A stretch of 64,000 bases of DNA. Source: Oscillospiraceae bacterium. Its GTDB lineage: Bacteria > Bacillota > Clostridia > Oscillospirales > Oscillospiraceae. The notes under the pieces were generated by a model, which did not search any database, was not told the origin of the DNA, and saw only the letters and a program-made list of their open reading frames with translations. A program made the translations under genes and the position numbers. The DNA is taken from contig JAFQZI010000163.1 in the NCBI GenBank assembly GCA_017406005.1, positions 1 to 64,000 on the forward strand. The letters run 5' to 3'. Numbering within the stretch: the stretch's first letter is position 1; the number at the start of each line of letters is the position of its first letter. This document shows, piece by piece, positions 32,923 through 41,098 of this stretch.

Positions 32923-34665
32923 ATGTTCGGAAAAGATTTTCAACGCAAATATGCTCTCAGTGAGCAGGGAATAAAAAATGCCAAAGCGGGTACTTTCTGG
33001 ACGGTCATTGTCAACCTGATCGTGATGGGCGGCATGGGTATCCTATATTTCATGATGCGAGGGTTACTGGCCACTCTGACCGATGGGGCTCCGCTCCCAA
33101 ACGCTCTCACAATCCTGCTTCTGGTCCTCGTTTTTCTGTTGTTGTCTTTTATCACCCATCTCCAGCAGTACAAGGCAACTTACGGCCTTGTCTATGGCGA
33201 AGTGAAAAATATGCGCATCGGTATTGCCGAGCGCCTGCGGAAGCTGCCACTTGGATATTTCGGCAAGCGCGATCTGGCAGACCTCACCGAGACGATCATG
33301 GGAGATGTGAATCGGCTGGAGCATGTCTGGTCCCATTGTCTGGGTTATCTCTACGGCTCCTATATCTCCACGGCAATCATCGCCATTATGCTTTTTGTAT
33401 ACAACTGGAAGCTGTCACTTGCCTGCCTTTGGGGCGTCCCGGTAGCATTTGGGCTTCTGTTCGGGAGCCGGAAGCTGGCAAAGCGGCATTCCGAGATCAC
33501 AAAAGCTGCAGCTGTCACAGTGTCCGACGGAATCCAGGAAACACTGGAGAATATCCGGGAGATCCGAGCAACGAATCAGGAAGGGCGCTTCCTGAAGGCG
33601 CTCAATGATAAGATCGATGCCCATGAAAAAACCATGCGCCAGGGTGAATTGTCAACCGGTATTTTTGTCAATGCAGCCAGCGTTATCATGCGCCTGGGCG
33701 TGGCGACTACAATCCTGACCGGAACAAGCATGATCCTCTCCGGACAGATTGATTTTCTGGTACTGTTTATGTTCCTGATGGTCATTACCCGAGTTTATGC
33801 CCCATTCGATCAGGCGCTTGCGCTGATTGCGGAAATGTTCATGTCACAAATTTCTGCAAGCCGCCTGATGGAGATCTACGATGCCAGAACAGCAGAAGGC
33901 GAAGAGAAGTTTAAGCCGGAGGACCACAATATCGTCTTTGAGAATGTCGGCTTTGCTTATGATGATGAGCAGGTTCTGCACGGTGTGAGCTTTACTGCAA
34001 AGGAGGGCGAGGTCACTGCACTGGTCGGGCCATCGGGATCAGGCAAGAGCACCTGTGCTCGCCTTGCCGCACGGCTGTGGGATATCGCCGAGGGAACAAT
34101 CAAGGTCGGCGGTGTGGACATCAGCACCGTCGATCCCGAAGTACTGCTCAGCGATTATTCTATGGTGTTCCAGGATGTGGTACTTTTTGACGATACCGTA
34201 ATGGAAAATATACGCCTCGGAAAGCATGGAGCAAAAGATGAAGAAGTACTTGCCGCCGCGAAAGCAGCCAATTGCGACGAGTTCGTGGAAAAACTGCCCC
34301 AAGGCTATGCAACGCCTATCGGAGAGAACGGTGCGAAACTCTCCGGCGGCGAGCGTCAGCGTATTTCCATCGCCCGTGCACTGCTGAAAAACGCACCGAT
34401 CGTTTTGCTGGATGAAGCAACGGCTTCACTTGACGTGGAGAATGAAACGAAAGTGCAGGAGGCACTGTCAAGGCTGCTGGCCGGGAAAACCGTGCTGGTC
34501 ATTGCCCACCGGATGCGTACAGTGGAAGCGGCGGACAAGATTGTTGTCCTCTCGGACGGACAAGTGGCCGAAGAGGGCAGCCCTGCCGATCTTCTGAAAA
34601 AAGAGAACAGTATTTTCCGTCATATGGCAGAACTTCAGGCGGATAGTGCAAACTGGTATCTCTAA
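32923..34665 (+). CDS. ABC exporter-type permease/ATPase, subunit 2
   Basis: A 580-residue half-transporter with six helices and an ATPase: Walker [10 protein letters not shown], signature LSGGERQRISIARALL, Walker B IVLLDEATASLDVE. The catalytic glutamate and canonical D-loop are intact. It starts one base after the preceding gene, with AGGAGGTGA upstream, and surely forms the heterodimer with it. It ends the iron-regulated region. A long inverted repeat and the third MITE copy follow. Confidence 0.87.
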   Translation: MFGKDFQRKYALSEQGIKNAKAGTFWTVIVNLIVMGGMGILYFMMRGLLATLTDGAPLPNALTILLLVLVFLLLSFITHLQQYKATYGLVYGEVKNMRIGIAERLRKLPLGYFGKRDLADLTETIMGDVNRLEHVWSHCLGYLYGSYISTAIIAIMLFVYNWKLSLACLWGVPVAFGLLFGSRKLAKRHSEITKAAAVTVSDGIQETLENIREIRATNQEGRFLKALNDKIDAHEKTMRQGELSTGIFVNAASVIMRLGVATTILTGTSMILSGQIDFLVLFMFLMVITRVYAPFDQALALIAEMFMSQISASRLMEIYDARTAEGEEKFKPEDHNIVFENVGFAYDDEQVLHGVSFTAKEGEVTALVGPSGSGKSTCARLAARLWDIAEGTIKVGGVDISTVDPEVLLSDYSMVFQDVVLFDDTVMENIRLGKHGAKDEEVLAAAKAANCDEFVEKLPQGYATPIGENGAKLSGGERQRISIARALLKNAPIVLLDEATASLDVENETKVQEALSRLLAGKTVLVIAHRMRTVEAADKIVVLSDGQVAEEGSPADLLKKENSIFRHMAELQADSANWYL

Positions 34666-34705
34666 ACAAAGATACATTCTTCATAGTTTAGATTGATTTC
34701 GTCTC

Positions 34706-34780
34706 GCCTGTCTCGCCCCTTTCGCCCTCGGTTTGCGCATGCAGATCGAGGGCGAGACAGAAAAATCAGGTGAGACAGGC
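34706..34780. repeat. Nested inverted repeat after the ABC pair
   Basis: GCCTGTCTC (34706-34714) is complementary to GAGACAGGC (34772-34780), and CGCCCTCG (34723-34730) to CGAGGGCG (34747-34754), with further CGCC/GGCG matches. The result is a long imperfect stem with no T-run. It may act as a transcript end or be a separate mobile remnant adjoining the MITE. No gene is in 34666-34974. Confidence 0.6.
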
Positions 34781-34786
34781 AAACTA

Positions 34787-34947
34787 ATACTGATCACTGA
34801 TAAAACCATTTTAATCTTTTCGGGCAGAATTGTACCATGCTGCGTTATCAGCCTTGAGAATACACAAAGTATTCCCTGCGGCTTCTGCCTTGCCTGGCGC
34901 AATTCTGCTTCGAAAACCTTTTAAAGCGTCTTATCAGTGATCAGTAT
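34787..34947. repeat. 161-bp palindromic MITE-like element, copy 3
   Basis: The best preserved tips of the three copies: the first 17 bases (ATACTGATCACTGATAA) are the exact reverse complement of the last 17 (TTATCAGTGATCAGTAT). The interior is nearly identical to the copies at 11182 and 20459. All three are flanked by TA-rich sequence (TAATACTG...CAGTATAA), which would fit a TA target duplication. Confidence 0.88.
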
Positions 34948-34974
34948 AAAAGATGAGTATTATTTGTTTATGAA

Positions 34975-35928
34975 TCAAAAATATTTTTCTACAAAATCGA
35001 CGGAGTCTACCGTGAATTCCTTTCCATGAAGGTAATTAAGAATGCCAGCATCGGTAGGGAAGCTGAACTGAAGTTTATAAGAATAGAGAGCCTGGCCTGC
35101 TTCGTCATAATTCTTGTTAAAGCGTTCGCTGCCGTATTTTCCATCGCCGAGGAGGGGCCAGCCGGCGTAAGCCATCTGGGCGCGGATCTGATGCGTACGA
35201 CCGGTGAGCAGGCGGCATTCCACAAGGGAAAGCGGACCTTTGGAACGAAGTGTACGGTACTCCGTGACAGCAGTTTTGGCTCCGGGTTCATTTTTGTTTT
35301 TAACATAAACGCGGTTTTTGACGGCATCTTTAAAAAGATAGTTTTCCAGGATACCGGAGGGAGGATCCGGCCGGCCGTGAACAGCGCAGAGATAATACTT
35401 TTCGATTTCCCGAAGCTTGATTTTTTCGTTTATAATGCGAAGGGCTTCGGCATTTTTGGCAGCGATAACAATTCCGCCGGTGTTCCGGTCAATGCGGTTG
35501 CAGAGAGCAGGGGCAAAAGAATTTTCCTCCCCGGGGCGCCATTCCCCTTTCTGAGCGAGGTAGGCCTGAATGTTTGCAATGAGAGTGTTATAATCCCACT
35601 GCCCGGCACTGTGACAGAGAACGCCGGGCTTTTTGTCTGCCAGGAGAATATAGTCATCCTCATAGACGATGGTTACACGGGGCTTGCCAATTTTCAGATA
35701 GGAGTTTTCCTCCCGCGGTTTTTCGAAAAACTCATCATTGATATAGAGTTGAATACAGTCACCTTCAGAAAGACGGGTGTCGCGTTTGGCGCCTTTTCCG
35801 TTCAACTTGATGCGTTTGAGGCGGATATATTTCTGCAGGAGGGAATCCGGGAGGAGCGGAACCGTTTTTCCGACAAAACGGTCAAGCCGCTGACCGGCAT
35901 CATTTTTCCCAACGATAAACTCTTTCAT
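34975..35928 (-). CDS. RluA family 23S rRNA pseudouridine synthase
   Basis: A 317-residue RNA-modifying enzyme. An N-terminal S4 RNA-binding domain (QRLDRFVGKTVPLL, KYIRLKRIKLNG) precedes the pseudouridine synthase domain with the catalytic-aspartate loop CNRIDRNTGGIVIAAKN and the later GRTHQIRAQMAYAGWPLLGD. It resembles RluC/RluD-type enzymes; the exact uridine cannot be assigned. It is divergent from the yceD-rpmF operon. Confidence 0.92.
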   Translation of the reverse strand: MKEFIVGKNDAGQRLDRFVGKTVPLLPDSLLQKYIRLKRIKLNGKGAKRDTRLSEGDCIQLYINDEFFEKPREENSYLKIGKPRVTIVYEDDYILLADKKPGVLCHSAGQWDYNTLIANIQAYLAQKGEWRPGEENSFAPALCNRIDRNTGGIVIAAKNAEALRIINEKIKLREIEKYYLCAVHGRPDPPSGILENYLFKDAVKNRVYVKNKNEPGAKTAVTEYRTLRSKGPLSLVECRLLTGRTHQIRAQMAYAGWPLLGDGKYGSERFNKNYDEAGQALYSYKLQFSFPTDAGILNYLHGKEFTVDSVDFVEKYF

Positions 35929-35986
35929 GGTGACTCCTTATGGAGAAAAATCTTTGTTTTTTGCATTATACTACGCGATTTTTTTG

Positions 35987-36015
35987 TTGACAAGTGGCCT
36001 TGAGGCTATTATAAT
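35987..36015 (+). promoter_or_regulatory. Consensus sigma-A promoter of yceD-rpmF
   Basis: TTGACA (35987-35992), a 17-base spacer and TATAAT (36010-36015) give a perfect consensus, as expected for ribosomal protein expression. Confidence 0.85.
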
Positions 36016-36043
36016 ATCAAAGCGATTGTGCAAGGAGCGGTTT

Positions 36044-36535
36044 ATGCAGCTTGATGTCAGAAAAATCATAGATATTCCGGGCGCGTCTATTCCGTTTGAA
36101 TATGAGCTCAGCGGAGATAATCTGGACTTTCCTGCTATCAGTTCCTATAAACAGATGCCGAGAGCACACGGCCGCATTTTTAATGAGGCAGGCGTCCTCC
36201 GGATGACGGGTGAGATCGAAGCGGAGCTGGTATACATCTGTGACAGATGTGCGACGACGTTTGAACGATCCAAAACCACAAAAGTGGATGTTGTGCTGGC
36301 GGAAAAGGAATCGGAAGAGAATCCTGATCTTTTTGCCCTGAAGGGCGAGACCGTAGATCTGGACGAAGTCCTCAGTTCCTGCTTTATTATGGATATGGAC
36401 ATGAAGATTCTTTGCTCGAAAAAGTGCAAAGGTCTCTGCCCAACCTGCGGTAAAAATCTTAACCTCGGCCCGTGTAAATGCCGAAAAGAACTTGATCCAA
36501 GATTTGCTGTACTTGAGCAGCTTTTGGATAAATAA
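36044..36535 (+). CDS. yceD: YceD family (DUF177) protein
   Basis: A 163-residue DUF177/YceD protein, nearly always encoded directly upstream of rpmF and linked to 23S rRNA accumulation. It has the conserved CDRCATTFERS pair near the middle and a C-terminal cysteine cluster (KCKGLCPTCGKNLNLGPCKC) that could bind zinc. The start at 36044 follows AAGGAG; the longer open frame upstream overlaps the promoter. rpmF begins 45 bases after the stop. Confidence 0.9.
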   Translation: MQLDVRKIIDIPGASIPFEYELSGDNLDFPAISSYKQMPRAHGRIFNEAGVLRMTGEIEAELVYICDRCATTFERSKTTKVDVVLAEKESEENPDLFALKGETVDLDEVLSSCFIMDMDMKILCSKKCKGLCPTCGKNLNLGPCKCRKELDPRFAVLEQLLDK

Positions 36536-36580
36536 AAATATTGAGCTGCTCAAAACAGCTGAAATGCAGGAGGTGTCAAT

Positions 36581-36766
36581 ATGGCAGTCCCGAAGGGAAA
36601 AGTATCAAGACAGAGAAGAGATAAGAGAAGATCTTCTACCTGGAAGCTCACGGTTCCGGCTCTCGTAAAGTGCCCCAATTGCGGTGCTTTCGTAATGCCA
36701 CACCGTGTGTGCAAGGCTTGCGGCAAATACAACGGCCGTCAGGTCCTGACCGTCGAAGAGGAGTAA
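36581..36766 (+). CDS. rpmF: 50S ribosomal protein L32
   Basis: A 61-residue ribosomal protein. The N-terminus (MAVPKGKVSRQRRDKRRSST) is typical, and two zinc-ribbon pairs are present (CPNCG and CKACG), so this is the C+ zinc-binding form. AGGAGGTG precedes the start. A terminator follows at 36776. Confidence 0.98.
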   Translation: MAVPKGKVSRQRRDKRRSSTWKLTVPALVKCPNCGAFVMPHRVCKACGKYNGRQVLTVEEE

Positions 36767-36775
36767 GCAAGAGTA

Positions 36776-36806
36776 CGGAGGAGATGAAAATCTCCTCCTT
36801 TTTCTT
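36776..36806 (+). terminator. Terminator after rpmF
   Basis: GGAGGAGAT pairs with ATCTCCTCC around GAAA, followed by TTTTTCTT. Confidence 0.9.
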
Positions 36807-36847
36807 ATTACACTAATTCCAAAACCTTGCAATCATTATTATAGTAA

Positions 36848-38224
36848 ATGAAGAATAATAAAATCAAAAAACTGGATACGTGTTCACCACTGCAGGGCAG
36901 GGCATCGCCAGGAGACTGCCTGATTGCCATAAACGGCAACAGGATTCTTGATGTACTGGACTATAAATTCTATGCATATGACCGACATCTGCATCTTGAA
37001 CTGCAACGAGAGGACGGAAGCGTCTATTCTCTGCACGTGGAAAAAGATGAGGGCGGAGATCTCGGGCTGGATTTTGAAAGCTACCTGATGGATGCGCCTC
37101 GCTCCTGCGCGAACAATTGCGTGTTCTGTTTTATTGATCAGCTCCCGAAAGGGATGCGGCCTACCATGTATTTTAAAGATGACGATGCAAGGCTGAGCTT
37201 TCTGCTCGGGAACTATATCACACTAACGAATCTTTCTGAACGAGAGGTTCAGCGTATTGTGGATCTACATGTCAGCCCGGTCAATGTTTCGGTTCATACG
37301 ACCGACCCCGAGCTGCGATGCAGAATGCTTCGCAACCCGCACGCAGGCAGGGGCCTGGAGATTATGCAGCGATTTGCAAAAGGCGGGATCCAGATGAACT
37401 GCCAGATTGTGTGCTGCCCCGGATTGAATGACGGAGAAGAACTGCTGCGGACGATGCGGGATCTGGCGGAGATGTATCCGCAGGTTAGAAGCGTGTCCAT
37501 CGTGCCGGTAGGGCTCACAAAGTTCCGGGAAGGACTGTACTCGCTGACTCCCTTTACTCCATCTCTGGCGGAAAAGACTATTGATGAGGTAACTGCTTTC
37601 GGAGATGAATGCCTGAAACGGTACGGCAGCAGGATCTTTTTCTGCGGAGATGAGCTTTATCTGAAGTGCGGGCGGGAAATCCCGACGGATGCGTTTTATG
37701 AGGATTATGTGCAGCTTGAAAACGGTGTAGGAATGCTGCGCCTGATGGAAACGGAATTCTCATCAGCGCTGCGACTGTCCGAAAAACCGGAGAGAGAACA
37801 GCGTTTTTCTCTCGCAACAGGGGTTGCCGCAGCACCCTTTTTTCAAAATCTGGTTTGCAATGCACAGAAGAAATATGATACAATAAAAGGACAGGTCTAT
37901 CCGATCGTCAATGATTTCTTCGGGAAAAGTATTGATGTTTCGGGGCTTATAACCGGCAGAGACCTAGTTGCACAGCTCAAAGGCAGAGATCTCGGTGATC
38001 GGCTTTTGATTTCGCACAATATGATCAGGCGGGAAGAACGGGACTTTCTCGATGATGTAACGCTGAGACAAGCTTCTGAGGAGCTTGGAGTGGCGATTTA
38101 CCCGATTGAGCAGGATGGCTTTGCACTTTGGGATGCAATGTCCGGAGAGGTATTGCCGGAGTTGCCGGAAGCAAAGGAAAAAGAAACAGAAGAAGCTTTT
38201 TACAGGTATAATCAGAACAGGTGA
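36848..38224 (+). CDS. DUF512 radical SAM-like protein
   Basis: A 458-residue protein of the DUF512 family, found widely in Firmicutes beside der and plsY. An N-terminal PDZ-like region (residues 12-75) is followed by a radical-SAM-type iron-sulfur motif C-A-N-N-C-V-F-C-F, with the family block IDQLPKGMRPTMYFKDDDAR after it. The C-terminal DUF512 domain ends near LPEA. Function unknown. der follows 4 bases after the stop. There is no obvious Shine-Dalgarno sequence before 36848, so expression may be leaderless or weak. Confidence 0.88.
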   Translation: MKNNKIKKLDTCSPLQGRASPGDCLIAINGNRILDVLDYKFYAYDRHLHLELQREDGSVYSLHVEKDEGGDLGLDFESYLMDAPRSCANNCVFCFIDQLPKGMRPTMYFKDDDARLSFLLGNYITLTNLSEREVQRIVDLHVSPVNVSVHTTDPELRCRMLRNPHAGRGLEIMQRFAKGGIQMNCQIVCCPGLNDGEELLRTMRDLAEMYPQVRSVSIVPVGLTKFREGLYSLTPFTPSLAEKTIDEVTAFGDECLKRYGSRIFFCGDELYLKCGREIPTDAFYEDYVQLENGVGMLRLMETEFSSALRLSEKPEREQRFSLATGVAAAPFFQNLVCNAQKKYDTIKGQVYPIVNDFFGKSIDVSGLITGRDLVAQLKGRDLGDRLLISHNMIRREERDFLDDVTLRQASEELGVAIYPIEQDGFALWDAMSGEVLPELPEAKEKETEEAFYRYNQNR

Positions 38225-38228
38225 AACG

Positions 38229-39554
38229 ATGAACAGACCATTGGTAGCAATTGTAGGAAGACCGAATGTGGGCAAGTCGCTGTTGTTTAACAGGCTTGTC
38301 GGACAGAGGCTTTCGATTGTGGAAGATACGCCGGGTGTTACTCGCGACAGACTATATGCCCCCTGCGAATGGGCGGGACGGACGTTCGATATGGTGGACA
38401 CCGGCGGCATTGAACCGAATACTGACAGTGAAATCCTTGCTTTTATGCGAGAGCAGGCACAAATTGCCATTGACGCGGCAACAGTGATTATTTTTGTAAC
38501 GGATATCCGGACGGGAGTTACGGCAGCAGACCAGGAGGTCGCAACGATGCTCCTCAGGTCCGGCAAACCGGTGGTGCTGGCTGTGAACAAGGCAGATTCT
38601 ACGGGGCAAACCGACCCTGCAGTCTATGAGTTTTATTCTCTCGGATTGGGAGACCCGATCCCATGTTCGGCAATGCATGGACACGGAACGGACGAGATTC
38701 TGGACGAGTGCCTGAAATATTTCCCCAAGGAAGAAGAGGAAGAAGAGGAGGAAGACCGCATCAAGGTTGCGGTAATCGGCAAGCCGAATGTAGGAAAATC
38801 CTCTCTTGTTAATAAAATTCTGGGTGAAAAACGCGTGATTGTAAGCGATGTTGCCGGAACGACACGCGATGCTGTTGACTCGGAATTTGAAAACCAGTAT
38901 GGCAAATATCTTCTGATTGACACTGCCGGAATCCGCCGAAAGAGCAAGGTGGAAGAGCGTGTAGAACGATTTTCCGTGATGCGGGCACAGCTTGCGATTG
39001 AACGTGCAGATGTCTGCCTGATTCTGATCGATGCACGCGACGGCGTAACGGAGCAGGACACCAAAATTGCCGGACTGGCTCATGAGGCGGGAAAAGCGTC
39101 GATCATTATTGTCAACAAGTGGGATCTCGTGGAAAAAGAAACCGGAACGATGGAGAAAATGCGCAAGGATATTATGCGTGACCTCTCCTTTATGAGCTAT
39201 GCTCCGATTCTGTTTATCTCGGCTTTGACAGGGCAAAGGATTGACCGGATTTTTGAGCTGATCAATTTTGTCAATGACCAGACCAGCATGCGCATCACAA
39301 CGGGTATGCTCAATGATGTGCTAGCCGATGCACAGATGCGTGTTCAGCCTCCTACAGATAAAGGCCGCAGGCTGAAGATATATTACATGACGCAGACAGG
39401 CGTACGTCCACCGAGTTTTGTGGTATTCTGCAATAAAAGGGAACTGTTCCACTTTTCCTACCAGAGATATCTGGAGAACCAGATTCGTGCTGTTTTCGGG
39501 CTGGAAGGAACACCTATCCGCATGGTGATCCGACAGAAAGGAGATACGGAATGA
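38229..39554 (+). CDS. der: Ribosome biogenesis GTPase Der (EngA)
   Basis: A 441-residue double GTPase required for 50S assembly. Domain 1 has the P-loop GRPNVGKS, DTPG and NKAD motifs. Domain 2 repeats them as GKPNVGKS, DTAG and NKWD after an acidic linker (EEEEEEEED). A C-terminal KH-like domain ends with PIRMVIRQKG. The length is normal. The stop overlaps the next start (ATGA). Confidence 0.98.
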   Translation: MNRPLVAIVGRPNVGKSLLFNRLVGQRLSIVEDTPGVTRDRLYAPCEWAGRTFDMVDTGGIEPNTDSEILAFMREQAQIAIDAATVIIFVTDIRTGVTAADQEVATMLLRSGKPVVLAVNKADSTGQTDPAVYEFYSLGLGDPIPCSAMHGHGTDEILDECLKYFPKEEEEEEEEDRIKVAVIGKPNVGKSSLVNKILGEKRVIVSDVAGTTRDAVDSEFENQYGKYLLIDTAGIRRKSKVEERVERFSVMRAQLAIERADVCLILIDARDGVTEQDTKIAGLAHEAGKASIIIVNKWDLVEKETGTMEKMRKDIMRDLSFMSYAPILFISALTGQRIDRIFELINFVNDQTSMRITTGMLNDVLADAQMRVQPPTDKGRRLKIYYMTQTGVRPPSFVVFCNKRELFHFSYQRYLENQIRAVFGLEGTPIRMVIRQKGDTE

Positions 39555-40201
39555 TTGTTTACTGGCTGCTGCTTCTGCCAACGGCACTGATCGCGTATTT
39601 GCTTGGCAGCATGAGCACGCTTGTGCTTTCTTCCAATTTTATTTTTCGATACAATCTGCGCCGGCTCGGAAAAGGAAATGATTGGCTGACGAATTTCCGC
39701 AGAGTGTACGGAGTAAAAGGCGCTCTGGTGCTGCTGCTCGTTGAGCTGATCAAGGATATTATCCCGATTATCATCGGCGGTGTGCTGATGGGCATCAAGG
39801 GACATGCAGCAGTGGGCAGAACTTTTGCGGGTTTCTGCGTTGTAATGGGAAGACTGTGGCCGGTTTATTACAGGCTGCGGGGCAGCCATGCCATTATGCC
39901 GCTCATCGTGTCAGCCCTGTTTGCTGATAAATCGCTGGGTGTAGTGCTGATAATTGTTGTGATTGCAGTGCTGGCTGTGACAAAATTCATTTCCCTTTCT
40001 GCTATTGCAAGTGCACTCGTGGTAATGGCGGCTTCTTTCCTGATCCTGGAAGACAGACTGTGTATACTCCTTCTGCTGTTCACGGGGCTTGCCGTGCTGA
40101 TCCGGCATCTGCCCGCACTTAAAAAAATCAGTGAAGGTACCGAAACAAAGATCGACCTGCGGAAGATCGATCTGACGTATAAGTTTGAGAACAAATTCTG
40201 A
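39551..40201 (+). CDS. Diverged PlsY-like glycerol-3-phosphate acyltransferase
   Basis: A 216-residue membrane protein with about six helices, at the position after der where Clostridia usually encode PlsY, which acylates glycerol 3-phosphate from acyl-phosphate. The PlsY frame is visible (GSMSTLVLSS, then a loop and helix pattern), but key motifs are altered: the SxNxGxTNxxR loop reads KGNDWLTNFRRVYG, and the GHxFPxxxxFKGGKG loop reads GRLWPVYYRLRGSHAIM, losing the glycine-lysine-glycine. It may be inactive, use another acceptor, or be a separate subfamily. A normal plsY may lie elsewhere in the genome. Confidence 0.7.
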   Translation: MIVYWLLLLPTALIAYLLGSMSTLVLSSNFIFRYNLRRLGKGNDWLTNFRRVYGVKGALVLLLVELIKDIIPIIIGGVLMGIKGHAAVGRTFAGFCVVMGRLWPVYYRLRGSHAIMPLIVSALFADKSLGVVLIIVVIAVLAVTKFISLSAIASALVVMAASFLILEDRLCILLLLFTGLAVLIRHLPALKKISEGTETKIDLRKIDLTYKFENKF

Positions 40202-41040
40202 TGGCAGGGAAAAAAAGAAAAAACAGAGCAAGGGGAGTGCTTTTGTTTCTGATCCTCTTGCTGGCGGCACTTGGAGTTCTGATTGGAGCTGCGTGGTACC
40301 GGTCGGTCATGGCTGAGAAGGAAGCCCTGCAGGAAGAGCTTGCCAAATACCAGATGGAAATCTCCCTGCGCCGCATGACAGAGGCACAAAGAGCAGCAAT
40401 CGCGGAAGCAGAGGCAGAAGCAAAGGCGGATGAAGAAGCACAGCGCCTGTCGCTGAAAAATGCCTTTCTTGCAAGGAACCGGGAAGAACTGCTGACGCTG
40501 GTAAACCCATGGCATGAGCTGGCGGAAACGTATGAGCCGCGCCTGACGGAGATCGGGGACGGAATGCTCTTTGATGAACGTGCTGCCGGTGCGCTCAAAC
40601 ATATGCTGGAAGATGCCAAAGCAGATGGCATCGTTGCAGTGCCGATTTCCGGATACCGGACACGGGAATACCAGCAGGGGCTTTTTGACGACAAGGTTCT
40701 GCGGGTACGGGCAAACGGATTTGAAGGAGAGGAAGCCCTGGAGGAGGCAGCGAAAGAAGTTGCCGTGCCGGGCACAAGTGAGCATGAGCTTGGCCTTGCT
40801 ATGGACATCCTTGATGTCAACAACCCGAACCTGGACTGGTCGCAGGAATGGGCACCTGCGCAGCGCTGGCTGATGGAACATTGCGAGGATTACGGCTTTA
40901 TTCTTCGATTTCCAAACGGGACTACGGAAAAAACCGGAATTATCTATGAACCGTGGCATTACCGATATGTCGGCCTGTCGGCTGCGAAGAAAATTATGGC
41001 TTCCGGCCTGACGCTGGAAGAGTATCTGGAGAAAGAATAA
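40201..41040 (+). CDS. M15 family D-alanyl-D-alanine carboxypeptidase (VanY-like)
   Basis: A 279-residue membrane-anchored peptidase. One N-terminal helix (GVLLFLILLLAALGVLIGAA) is followed by an alanine/glutamate-rich coiled coil (about 38-85) and the M15B catalytic domain. The zinc site is visible as SEHELGLAMDI (H and D ligands) and EPWHYRYVG (H ligand), with substrate block VPISGYRTREYQQGLF. It would trim D-alanine from peptidoglycan stems outside the cell. The ATG overlaps the last base of the preceding stop. Confidence 0.92.
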   Translation: MAGKKRKNRARGVLLFLILLLAALGVLIGAAWYRSVMAEKEALQEELAKYQMEISLRRMTEAQRAAIAEAEAEAKADEEAQRLSLKNAFLARNREELLTLVNPWHELAETYEPRLTEIGDGMLFDERAAGALKHMLEDAKADGIVAVPISGYRTREYQQGLFDDKVLRVRANGFEGEEALEEAAKEVAVPGTSEHELGLAMDILDVNNPNLDWSQEWAPAQRWLMEHCEDYGFILRFPNGTTEKTGIIYEPWHYRYVGLSAAKKIMASGLTLEEYLEKE

Positions 41041-41042
41041 CA

Positions 41043-41079
41043 GGATGCGTTGCCTCGGTGTGAGGCAGCGCATCCTTTT
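41043..41079 (+). terminator. Terminator between convergent genes
   Basis: GGATGCG(T)TGCCTC pairs with GAGGCA(G)CGCATCC around GGTGT, followed by TTTTC. Confidence 0.85.
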
Positions 41080-41098
41080 CGTCAATATAGGCAATAGA

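Noticed and set aside
34681-34902. Open frame of about 73 codons inside the third repeat element, with similar frames in the other copies
   Set aside because: The frame follows the palindromic element, lacks a ribosome binding site and is not kept intact in all three copies. It is part of the non-coding repeat.
35026-36003. Plus-strand open frame of 325 codons opposite the pseudouridine synthase
   Set aside because: The minus-strand RluA protein has clear motifs throughout; the opposite frame is a composition artefact.
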